A DNA stretch of 14,849 nucleotides from contig JBAWVO010000160.1 in NCBI GenBank assembly GCA_037147235.1, positions 1 through 14,849 on the forward strand, given 5' to 3'. Every line of letters begins with the position of its first letter. Positions within the stretch are counted from its first letter, which is position 1. Positions 1-6,201 of this stretch are shown here, piece after piece. Below the pieces are notes generated by a model, which was not told the origin of the DNA, made no database searches, and saw only the letters and a program-made list of their open reading frames with translations. Position numbers and translations under genes: made by a program. This DNA is from JANXQG01 sp037147235 (lineage in GTDB: Bacteria; Planctomycetota; Planctomycetia; Pirellulales; Thermoguttaceae).

Positions 1-50
1 CCATCAAAACGACCAATAGGAATTTGTTCAAGTTATTTTTGCGCGGTCGC

Positions 51-1409
51 TTAGCTTACAATACCCAGCGGCTTCGTGGTTTTCCAGCGGCCGCGCGTGA
101 AGTCGGGCACATCAACCGACCCGCTGCGGTTGGCAATCGATTTTTCGCTCAGCGGCCCAATCGACGACCATGCGGCGGCATCGTAAACATCCTGATCCAA
201 AGGCTCTCCGAAACGGAGGCAACAAACCATCCGCCAGAGCATGAGCCAGTCCATGCCGCCATGCCCACCATGCTTGGCGGCCAATTCCCCCATCTTCTTC
301 CAGAGCGGATGTTCGTACTTCCGCATAATGGGTTCGAGCTTGCTCCCTTCCGTCCATTCGTGCGTGGCGGGAGTCACGCCTTCCAAAGCCAACCGCGGCG
401 GATAGCCCGCAAAGGTTCCCTTGGTTCCCTGGATGAGATTCAAACGTGAATAGGGCCGCGGCGAGGTTTCGTCCCACTGCACCATGAGCGTGCGGCCCAA
501 GGCGGTTCTGATGATCGTAGTGACCATGTCGCCGCAGTTCCACTCGGGAATCTTGTTCCACTTGTGGTCCGACGGGAAATGCGCCTTGGCAAACGCCGAG
601 CGGCCCAAGGACGGCGATGCGACGGACGAGAGGTAATCGAAGCGGTCGCTGCGGTTGATGCCCATGTATTGCGCCACAGGCCCCAATCCGTGTGTCGGAT
701 AGAGATTGCCGTTGCGCTTGGCATAGTGCAAAGTCCGCCACGATCCGGTACCGTGCTCGACCTCGTTCATCTGACCGCGCAACTCGTGAATATAGGCCGC
801 TTCCCCGTGCAATAAATCGCCAAATAGCCCCAGCCGGCAGAGGTTCAAACAGAACAACTCCTCGCGATTGTAGCAACAGTTCTCCATCATCATGCAGTGC
901 TTCTGCGTCTTTTCGGAAGTCTCGACCAATTGCCAACATTCGTCGAGAGTGACGGCAGCGGGTACTTCGGTAAAGGCATGTTTGCCGGCCTTCATGGCGT
1001 CAACGCACATCCGGGCATGCCATTCCCAGGGCGTGGCAATGACGACGATATCAATATCGTCGCGGTCGAGCATCCGCTTGTAATCCTCATCGCCCTTGCC
1101 ATAGGCGGCCGGCGGTTTGCCACCGTTCTTGGCCGTATTGGCGCAAACGCTTTTGAGCGTCGGCGCGTGATTGTCGGCAATCGCAACGATCTCGACACCC
1201 GCGAAGGTTTTCATCTGGGCGACATGCCCCGATCCACGAGCACCTACGCCGATAAACCCCACCCTCACGGTTTCCAGCGGTTTGCCGCTCAATCGCTCGG
1301 CCACGGGCGGATCGCCGGCGGCCAGAATTTCACCTGCTAGTGCGAGCGTAGTGCCGGCACCCGCCAAAACCCTGAGAAAGTCACGACGGGATGGTTCAGG
1401 ATTGCTCAT
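51..1409 (-). CDS. Tat-exported GH109-like Gfo/Idh/MocA family protein (putative alpha-N-acetylgalactosaminidase)
   Basis: The 452-residue protein starts with a twin-arginine signal (SRRDFL at residues 7-12, then a hydrophobic stretch). A Rossmann fold follows with the NAD motif GVGARG (54-59), WEWH (128-131) and TEVPAAVTL (147-155, the family's E-x-P site). The second half has WRTLHY, YPTHG (237-241, whose His matches the catalytic His of GH109), GHGGMD (382-387) and PLSEKSI (419-425). From memory these blocks run collinear with the Elizabethkingia GH109 alpha-N-acetylgalactosaminidase, which uses NAD to cleave glycosides by an oxidation-elimination route. I chose the ATG at 1409 because AAGGAG lies 9 bases upstream and the Tat motif follows at once; an open frame runs up to 1493 but has no comparable site. 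It probably acts in the periplasm on amino-sugar glycans. Substrate is uncertain because planctomycetes hold many paralogues. Fold and family are firm; exact specificity is inferred. Confidence 0.9.
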   Translation of the reverse strand: MSNPEPSRRDFLRVLAGAGTTLALAGEILAAGDPPVAERLSGKPLETVRVGFIGVGARGSGHVAQMKTFAGVEIVAIADNHAPTLKSVCANTAKNGGKPPAAYGKGDEDYKRMLDRDDIDIVVIATPWEWHARMCVDAMKAGKHAFTEVPAAVTLDECWQLVETSEKTQKHCMMMENCCYNREELFCLNLCRLGLFGDLLHGEAAYIHELRGQMNEVEHGTGSWRTLHYAKRNGNLYPTHGLGPVAQYMGINRSDRFDYLSSVASPSLGRSAFAKAHFPSDHKWNKIPEWNCGDMVTTIIRTALGRTLMVQWDETSPRPYSRLNLIQGTKGTFAGYPPRLALEGVTPATHEWTEGSKLEPIMRKYEHPLWKKMGELAAKHGGHGGMDWLMLWRMVCCLRFGEPLDQDVYDAAAWSSIGPLSEKSIANRSGSVDVPDFTRGRWKTTKPLGIVS

Positions 1410-1412
1410 CAA

Positions 1413-1430
1413 TAGAATCTCCTTACAAAA
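1413..1430 (-). promoter_or_regulatory. Shine-Dalgarno region deciding the GH109-like start
   Basis: On the minus strand AAGGAG sits 9 bases before the ATG at 1409. This strong site supports the internal start rather than the upstream in-frame ATG at 1493. Confidence 0.7.
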
Positions 1431-1533
1431 GCGACTTGAATTCAAAACACCTGAGAATCCGCGCGATCCCCAGTCATTATCGTAATCATTCAATCATTGG
1501 AATGCGAGCTTCGGTGCCGGCCTCTCGCCAGCC

Positions 1534-1562
1534 TTGACGTGTTTTAACAATGCTAATAAACT
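1534..1562 (+). promoter_or_regulatory. possible sigma70-like promoter
   Basis: TTGACG (1534-1539) is followed after 17 bases by TAAACT (1557-1562). It points towards the small gene at 1692 and lies just before a repeat copy. The -10 box is imperfect, so this is only a candidate. Confidence 0.3.
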
Positions 1563-1577
1563 AGTCAAGCAAGGTGT

Positions 1578-1630
1578 GTGGTTGAACTAGGCAGGCGAGA
1601 CGCCTGCACCACAAACTTGGCGGAGAGCCG
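1578..1630 (+). repeat. interspersed palindromic repeat, family A, copy 1
   Basis: This 53-base block contains the hairpin GCAGGCG-aga-CGCCTGC and ends in GGCGGAGAGCCG. It matches the reverse complement of 6050-6102 at 50 of 53 positions. It lies between the GH109-like gene and the small gene at 1692. Confidence 0.85.
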
Positions 1631-1691
1631 TTTTCTCGCAGTTTCGTAACCTATACTTGCGTGAAGAACTGCATCCACTTGGGGTACGGCC

Positions 1692-2024
1692 TTGACTCTC
1701 TTGATTGTCATTATCGGGTTGCTGAACATTGGCCTGGGATTTGGCCTAGCTATATATTATGGCTATGGGCCGGCCGGTTTGAACGAAATCTTCGAGGCCC
1801 TTGGGCCGATGCCGCCAGGGGTGCCGAATGCCCAATCGCTCGTTTCCTGCGAGATTGTCGCGTCGAAGTCAACCGTTGGGCTTAGTGCGAACCTGCCAGT
1901 CGGCAGCACGATTGATCCGCCGTCAGAACCGCTGGCGGAGGAGGCCGTTCTCGGTGAAGTGCGCGATTTGGCCACCACGGCTCAATCCGCCTTGGTCAGC
2001 GACCAAGTTCAGAGCCGCGAGTGA
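1692..2024 (+). CDS. small membrane-anchored hypothetical protein
   Basis: The frame gives 110 residues. Residues 2-24 form one clear membrane helix (LLIVIIGLLNIGLGFGLAIYY), followed by a GYGPAG turn and a Pro/Ser/Ala-rich tail with acidic clusters and no recognised domain. The start is a TTG codon with a G-rich stretch upstream rather than a clean Shine-Dalgarno; TATACT at 1652-1657 could be its -10 box. I do not recognise the family. The N-terminal helix resembles membrane anchors at the start of some planctomycete signalling proteins, so it might be a truncated remnant of a larger protein, but nothing in the sequence proves this. It stands alone, with repeat-rich DNA on both sides. Confidence 0.45.
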   Translation: MTLLIVIIGLLNIGLGFGLAIYYGYGPAGLNEIFEALGPMPPGVPNAQSLVSCEIVASKSTVGLSANLPVGSTIDPPSEPLAEEAVLGEVRDLATTAQSALVSDQVQSRE

Positions 2025-2050
2025 GATAACGGCCCTTCAGCGCATAAAAG

Positions 2051-2128
2051 AACCACCCGTCAGAATATCCAAACGTGGCTCGGTCAGAGACCGGCCACAA
2101 CGTGATTCTGACATCTTGGCGGGTGGTT
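2051..2128. repeat. nested inverted repeat carrying a family B hairpin
   Basis: AACCACCCG (2051-2059) pairs perfectly with CGGGTGGTT (2120-2128). Inside it TCAGAAT (2060-2066) pairs with ATTCTGA (2105-2111). In the centre, 2075-2100 folds as GTGGC-t-CGGTC / GACCG-GCCAC with a 3-base loop. The structure starts 27 bases after the stop of the small gene. There is no T-run on the downstream side, so it is not a canonical terminator. Confidence 0.75.
2075..2101 (+). repeat. interspersed hairpin repeat, family B, copy 1
   Basis: The 27-base unit GTGGCTCGGTC-aga-GACCGGCCACAAC differs by one base from the copy inside the second tandem unit at 11673-11709. It forms a 10-bp stem with a single bulged T. 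Confidence 0.85.
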
Positions 2129-2440
2129 GCACAAAAAAACCCGGTGCCAGCCAGTCAGGTATCGGCCAGCATCGGGCTCTCACCGCGGGTTAAACGCCTG
2201 ACGCCTCGTGCGGTGACCCTGAAGAGACGAGGCCGAGTGAGGCAACTCGCAACCTTGTCCCTTCAATATGAATAGTAGCACTTTCTTCCATTCTGTCAAG
2301 GATTGGGTTAAATTTTTTTTCCGCAGCGAGAAAGTGGTCCCGTCCTATAAACCCTTAGCTGCATCCCACACCCGCTGATTATACTGTTTTATGCCCGAAC
2401 TACCTCCCAGCACTCTCCGCGTAACATCATTGTATACCCT
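2129..2440. other. non-coding gap with minor inverted repeats
   Basis: I see no convincing gene here. TCACCGC (2180-2186) can pair with GCGGTGA (2210-2216), and GCCTCGT (2203-2209) with ACGAGGC (2227-2233); these two pairings exclude each other in part. After 2280 the DNA becomes AT-rich, with a T-run near 2311-2320 and TATACT at 2380-2385 that has no obvious gene behind it. Confidence 0.5.
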
Positions 2441-2896
2441 TCACAATTCAAGCAAGTGTTGGTACTGCCACTCTCGTTCTTTGATTACGGCAACATCGAC
2501 ATCAGAGGGGTCGGTGGCTCTATAGATAGCCTGTTGGGCATAAATTGCAGAACCATAAGAATGTCGAGGAACATGTGCAGTTGCCACAGCTTGACCTGCG
2601 GCACGGGCGGCAGAGCGAGCCGCATTATCTTCTCCTACTTCGCGGGCAGCAGCATGAGAGTCAAGCGAAGCCTTGCGAATAACTGCCATCTTGAACACCC
2701 CTGTATCTATCCATGCCTTAAGTGTTTCGATAGCCTTTCGAGGGCGATGGTCTTCTGGATATGTTTTTTCAAAGTAGGGCATGACGCGCTCGGCACAATC
2801 AATTGCCCAAACAGCTAATGTCTTGTGGTCAGTCTTGCTCAAAAGCTCTAACATCTCTTCGTCCTTGCGTGCAATTGAGAACCTGGAGGTCTTCAT
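2441..2896 (-). CDS. Imm5-like putative immunity protein
   Basis: The 151-residue, mostly helical protein shows the signature blocks of the Imm5-like 'putative immunity protein' family: WAIDCAER (30-37), PEDHRPRKAI (47-56), HAAAR (81-85) and a SAARAAGQAVATAHV stretch (95-109). Known members are cytoplasmic and predicted to neutralise toxins of polymorphic toxin systems; the target toxin is generally not known. The ATG at 2896 is preferred over that at 2902 because AAGAG lies 7 bases upstream of it but only 1 from the other. No toxin, secretion or peptidase gene is adjacent, so it is an orphan. The DNA is visibly richer in A+T than the neighbours, which suggests horizontal gain. Family assignment rests on motif recall and is fairly sure; function is inferred from the family. 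Confidence 0.75.
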   Translation of the reverse strand: MKTSRFSIARKDEEMLELLSKTDHKTLAVWAIDCAERVMPYFEKTYPEDHRPRKAIETLKAWIDTGVFKMAVIRKASLDSHAAAREVGEDNAARSAARAAGQAVATAHVPRHSYGSAIYAQQAIYRATDPSDVDVAVIKEREWQYQHLLEL

Positions 2897-2914
2897 AATC
2901 ATTCTCTTTCTAGC

Positions 2915-2939
2915 TTCTTAGATTCCTGTGATCTAAGAA
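2915..2939. promoter_or_regulatory. operator-like perfect palindrome before the immunity gene
   Basis: TTCTTAGAT (2915-2923) and ATCTAAGAA (2931-2939) are perfect 9-bp inverted arms around a 7-base centre. It lies about 7 bases upstream of the ribosome-binding site of the Imm5-like gene. It could be a repressor operator or a 5'-leader hairpin that hides the ribosome site; no T-run follows, so a terminator is less likely. Confidence 0.55.
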
Positions 2940-2961
2940 TACCCTCTCCGAGAGAGACGTG

Positions 2962-2991
2962 AAACATTATCGCGCGGACGCAATATGATTG
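2962..2991 (-). promoter_or_regulatory. weak promoter candidate for the immunity gene
   Basis: Reading the minus strand, AGGACA, an 18-base spacer and GATAAT precede the palindrome and the Imm5-like start. Only four of six bases match in the -35 box, so confidence is low. Confidence 0.2.
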
Positions 2992-3055
2992 TCCTGTGCC
3001 GTATAAGATCAGGCAAGACCTGCAGCAAGAGCATTCAGAAAAGCCGCCTACACCA

Positions 3056-3084
3056 TTTACTCACCAGTTTCTATGGTTTATACT
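3056..3084 (+). promoter_or_regulatory. sigma70-like promoter candidate for alkaline phosphatase
   Basis: TTTACT (3056-3061), 17 bases, then TATACT (3079-3084), about 95 bases before the phosphatase start. I did not find a clear Pho box (direct repeats of CTGTCAT type), so phosphate control is not shown by the sequence. Confidence 0.4.
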
Positions 3085-3179
3085 GAGGTTCGTCAGAAAT
3101 TAAAATCCCTATGCTTCGGCAACTACAATGGGAACCATCGTTTTTAACCTGAAGACTTGTTCCCCCGGAGCATCATCCA

Positions 3180-4706
3180 ATGTTCACGTCGTTGCTTGGC
3201 TATCAAAAGACCATTTTCCTCCTGTTGATTTTCGCGCTCGTGTTCGCGGGCCTGACCCCACGGGCCGAGGCGGCCAAGAACGTGATCATCATGATCAGCG
3301 ACGGGGCGGGGTACAATACGTTTCTGGCCGCAAGCATATACCAGGGCAAGGTTGGCAAGCAGATCTACGACGGTCCTGAGTGGATGCAACTCTCCTGCTC
3401 GAACTATCCGCTCAACCGCTCGATCGTTCCCACACGCGATAATCAGCAAGACCCGATCGTCGTCTACGATCCGGTCAAGGCCTGGAGCAAGGCTCGCGGC
3501 GAAGAGGTGCCCGGCGCGTTCGGCACAGTGGGCTACCAGTACATGCTCGGCACCTACACCGACTCCGCCGCGGCCGCCACGGCGATGGCCTCCGGCGTGA
3601 AGACCTTCAATAACTCGATCAACTGGAAGAACGACGGCACGCCGCTGTGGGGTAAGACGGTGGCCGAAGTGGCCAAGAAGAACGGCCGCTCCGTGGGCAT
3701 GATCACGACGGTGCCCTGGAGCCACGCGACGCCGGCCGGCTTCGGCGGTGCCCACAACGTGAGCCGCAACGACTATGCCGGCATCGCCAACGAGATGCTC
3801 AACGTCCCCTATCTCGACCTGCTGATGGGCGCAGGCCATCCCGACTTCACCGAAAATGGCAAGCCCGCAACCGGTATCAAGGACTACCAATACGTCGGCG
3901 GCAAGGAGACTTGGGATACCCTGAAAAGCGGCCATCATTGGGCTGGCTGGAAACTGATTGAAACCAGGGCCGAATTTGAACTGTTGGCCAGGGATCCCAA
4001 TCCACCCACGAAGCTCGTCGGCGTCGCCCAGGTCTACACCACGCTGCAGCAGCGGCGAACACTGGGCTTGCCGCCGGCCCCAGGCACAAAGCGGGTCATC
4101 AAGCCCTACGGCACGCCGCTTAATAAGACGGTGCCCACGCTGGCCACGATGACCGAGGGCACGCTCAACAGCCTTTCACGGAACGCCAACGGGTTCTATG
4201 TGATGATTGAAGGCGGGGCTGTCGATTGGGCCAACCACGCCAACCAGCCACACCGCTTGATCGAAGAGCAGATCGATTTTCTCGATGCCCTGGACGCGGT
4301 GGTCCGCTGGATCGACTCGCATGGCGGCTGGGCGGAGAACCTCGTGATCATCACGGCCGACCACGAATGCGGCATGCTCTGGGGCCCCAACGGCGACACG
4401 GAGCCGTTCGATCCGATCGTCGACCACGGGCCGGGGAATCTGCCCGGCATCAGGCACTTTTCATCGAGCCACAGCAATCAGGTCGTGCCGCTTTACGCCC
4501 GCGGGGCCGGGGCCGAGGAGTTCCGCAAGCTGATCGTCGGCAACGACCCGACGGCTGCCAAGACATGGAATGTTTCGGGCGATTATGTCGATAATGTGTC
4601 GGTGTACAAGGTGACGCATGACGCGATTGTGAAGGATAAGGTTGTGAAGGATTGCAAGGATAAGAAGGCCGTGAAGAAGAAACGCAAGCTGGAGACGACA
4701 AGCTGA
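3180..4706 (+). CDS. secreted alkaline phosphatase (PF00245 family)
   Basis: This 508-residue enzyme has a signal peptide (1-32, cut near AEA-AK). It keeps the metal and catalytic residues of the family: D41 in MISDGAG, nucleophile S129 in TDSAAAATA, HATPA at 182-186, E344/D349/H353 in IEGGAVDWANH, D394-H395 in ADHE, and H431 in SSSHSNQVVPL (the E. coli H412 site). It should hydrolyse phosphomonoesters in the periplasm or outside the cell and release phosphate. GGAG 9 bases before the ATG supports the start. Length is close to bacterial homologues. The last 27 residues are lysine-rich (KAVKKKRK and similar), which is unusual and could bind anionic polymer or nucleic acid; that is inference. 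It converges with the S1/P1 nuclease gene, suggesting a shared phosphate-scavenging theme. Confidence 0.95.
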   Translation: MFTSLLGYQKTIFLLLIFALVFAGLTPRAEAAKNVIIMISDGAGYNTFLAASIYQGKVGKQIYDGPEWMQLSCSNYPLNRSIVPTRDNQQDPIVVYDPVKAWSKARGEEVPGAFGTVGYQYMLGTYTDSAAAATAMASGVKTFNNSINWKNDGTPLWGKTVAEVAKKNGRSVGMITTVPWSHATPAGFGGAHNVSRNDYAGIANEMLNVPYLDLLMGAGHPDFTENGKPATGIKDYQYVGGKETWDTLKSGHHWAGWKLIETRAEFELLARDPNPPTKLVGVAQVYTTLQQRRTLGLPPAPGTKRVIKPYGTPLNKTVPTLATMTEGTLNSLSRNANGFYVMIEGGAVDWANHANQPHRLIEEQIDFLDALDAVVRWIDSHGGWAENLVIITADHECGMLWGPNGDTEPFDPIVDHGPGNLPGIRHFSSSHSNQVVPLYARGAGAEEFRKLIVGNDPTAAKTWNVSGDYVDNVSVYKVTHDAIVKDKVVKDCKDKKAVKKKRKLETTS

Positions 4707-4752
4707 TCGGCTGCCTGGCGCGCGACGGCTCTCGACGCGATTGTCCCGGTGA

Positions 4753-4869
4753 TTAGGACCGGCGCATCAATAAGTGTCGCAAGAAAAGTAGCAGGCACAC
4801 TCCGTGTGCCGTCTGCCCCCGCTCGGCGAATTCGCAAAACACGACAGTTATTGGTGCGCCGGTCCTTTA
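4753..4869. repeat. inverted-repeat element, family C, copy 1
   Basis: AGGACCGGCGCATCAATAA (4755-4773) is matched by its reverse complement at 4848-4866 with one mismatch, giving a 112-bp element with 19-bp ends. Inside are a perfect hairpin (GGCACAC-tcc-GTGTGCC, 4794-4810) and the palindrome GCGAATTCGC (4826-4835). It fills the gap between the convergent phosphatase and nuclease genes and may end both transcripts. It encodes nothing and could be a MITE-like or REP-like element. Confidence 0.75.
4794..4810. terminator. possible bidirectional hairpin between convergent genes
   Basis: GGCACAC and GTGTGCC form a perfect 7-bp stem with a 3-base loop. It sits between two convergent stop codons, but neither side has a T-run, so termination is only a suggestion. 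Confidence 0.35.
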
Positions 4870-4891
4870 CGCCCGAACTACCGGAATTCGA

Positions 4892-5995
4892 CTACAGGCC
4901 CTTCAAAAACTCCGCCGACCGATAGCCGCCGCGCACCGTCTGCAACTTGCCGATTTCATGTGCGCGGTCTCGGTAGGCGTCAGACAGTCGCACGAACACG
5001 CCGCGGGCGGCGTGTTTCCGGCTCTGATCGGCTGCGAGGAGCTGCTTGCGAACCTCGACGGCGTAGACATTCTCCTGTGCCAGGCCAAAACTCTCCCGAG
5101 TCCATTGTTTGGGGTCTTTTTCCTGGGCGGCTCGCTTGCCTTGCGCGTTGAGTTCGGCATCGGCCAGCAGCGGGTCGATCTGTTTCAATGCCCTGGTATA
5201 GGCCCTATTGTACCGCAGGTCGAACGGCTCGCTCGGATCGTAGCTGGGATCGGGGTTGGCATCGGGCGCGGCGTCCCAAAAGGCGTGCAAGTTCCGCTTG
5301 TCGGCCAGGCGAATCAAATTACCGCCGCCGTCGCCGTGTTGGTGGCCGACAGGATCGAACACTACGGCGGAAAATGCGGCCGCCGCGTGCAGCGGCTGAT
5401 GGATGTCGCCCAAGGTGTGCAGTAACCAGCAAAGAGCGACGGACTGTTCCTCGGGCTTGCCGTGAGCGAACCTCTCCTGATTGAAGGCAATCGCCTGCAA
5501 CACGTTCATGACTTTCTCTTCTTCGGTCGGAGCATCCGTCAATAGATCTTGACCGGCGCGAGCCTTCTTTTCCAAGGCATGGATCTGATCGTCACTGGTT
5601 CCCTCGGCGACGATCACCAACGGCGTATCAAAATAATGCCAAATCCCGCGATGATAGGATCCCCGCTTGGCCGGCTGGGGAGGATACGACGGCCCATTCT
5701 GGCGATCATTGCGAATCTGGTCCGGCCAGACCGACGCTCGGCAGAGCAACCAGCGGGCTTCGCCGTCTTCGGTCAAACCGGCTGGCATGGAGATGGCAAA
5801 GTCATCCTGATAACGCGGATGATGCTTGAGGATGGCCACAAGCTTTTTGACGGTTTCCGAAGGCGCATCACCCGGCGATAACTGCTTATAGGCAACCAAA
5901 ACCGTAAGCATGTGCCCAACTTCATGCCATGCTAGGCAGGGCGAAGCAACCAGCGCGACCCCAAGGAAACCGGCGACGAGCAGAGAACGAATCAT
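4892..5995 (-). CDS. secreted S1/P1-type zinc nuclease
   Basis: The 367-residue protein has a signal peptide (1-22) that would be cut as CLA|WHEVGH, leaving Trp as the new N-terminus. S1/P1 enzymes need this, since the N-terminal Trp binds zinc. All nine expected ligands of the trinuclear zinc site are visible: W23, H28, D92 (VWPDQI), H120 (IWHYFD), H193, D197 and H203 (LLHTLGDIHQPLH), H237 and D241 (NLHAFWD). The enzyme cuts single-stranded DNA and RNA to 5'-nucleotides and may remove 3'-phosphates. The ATG at 5995 has AAAGG 7-8 bases upstream; the frame opens earlier at 6040, but a start there would add 15 residues before the signal. It may follow the Sel1 gene in an operon, although a repeat element separates them. 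It converges with the alkaline phosphatase gene. Confidence 0.95.
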   Translation of the reverse strand: MIRSLLVAGFLGVALVASPCLAWHEVGHMLTVLVAYKQLSPGDAPSETVKKLVAILKHHPRYQDDFAISMPAGLTEDGEARWLLCRASVWPDQIRNDRQNGPSYPPQPAKRGSYHRGIWHYFDTPLVIVAEGTSDDQIHALEKKARAGQDLLTDAPTEEEKVMNVLQAIAFNQERFAHGKPEEQSVALCWLLHTLGDIHQPLHAAAAFSAVVFDPVGHQHGDGGGNLIRLADKRNLHAFWDAAPDANPDPSYDPSEPFDLRYNRAYTRALKQIDPLLADAELNAQGKRAAQEKDPKQWTRESFGLAQENVYAVEVRKQLLAADQSRKHAARGVFVRLSDAYRDRAHEIGKLQTVRGGYRSAEFLKGL

Positions 5996-6030
5996 GGGAA
6001 TACCTTTCGAGGATGGAAATAAAAGAAGTG

Positions 6031-6036
6031 AGTATA
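6031..6036 (-). promoter_or_regulatory. possible -10 box for the S1/P1 nuclease gene
   Basis: On the minus strand TATACT lies 35 bases before the nuclease ATG. The same hexamer occurs before the genes at 1692, 3180 and 9452. No good -35 box is visible here. Confidence 0.25.
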
Positions 6037-6049
6037 GCATAAGTAGTTT

Positions 6050-6161
6050 CGGCTCTCCGCCAAGTTTGTGGTGCGGGCGTCTCGCCTGCCCGGTTCAACC
6101 ACAACATCTTGGGCAGGCGGGACGCCCGCACCACAATTATCCGCAAACCCGGCGGAGAGCC
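6050..6161. repeat. interspersed palindromic repeat, family A, inverted pair
   Basis: Two family A units lie head to head. The left arm (6050-6102) is the reverse complement of copy 1 at 1578-1630 with 3 differences. The right arm (about 6111-6161) is in the same direction as copy 1 and diverges in its middle. The ends GGCTCTCCGCC and GGCGGAGAGCC form an 11-bp terminal inverted repeat, and a 26-bp inner segment pairs with one mismatch. The whole could extrude a large cruciform. It separates the Sel1 gene from the nuclease gene. Confidence 0.85.
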
Positions 6162-6201
6162 ATAGTTTCTTTTGCGGCAAGCGTAAACGATTGCCGATCC
6201 T

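Noticed and set aside
112..939. Second minus-strand frame inside the GH109-like gene
   Set aside because: The other frame carries collinear family motifs across its whole length, so this one is a shadow.
2075..2275. Open frame over the repeat-rich gap
   Set aside because: It begins inside the family B hairpin repeat and encodes no recognisable protein.
2456..2818. Plus-strand open frame opposite the Imm5-like gene
   Set aside because: The minus-strand product matches a known family along its length; the opposite frame has no domain and no ribosome site.
3144..3938. Long minus-strand open frame (264 codons) opposite the alkaline phosphatase
   Set aside because: It is antisense to a gene with full catalytic motifs, shows His/Arg/Gly-rich composition typical of a shadow frame, and has no recognised domain.
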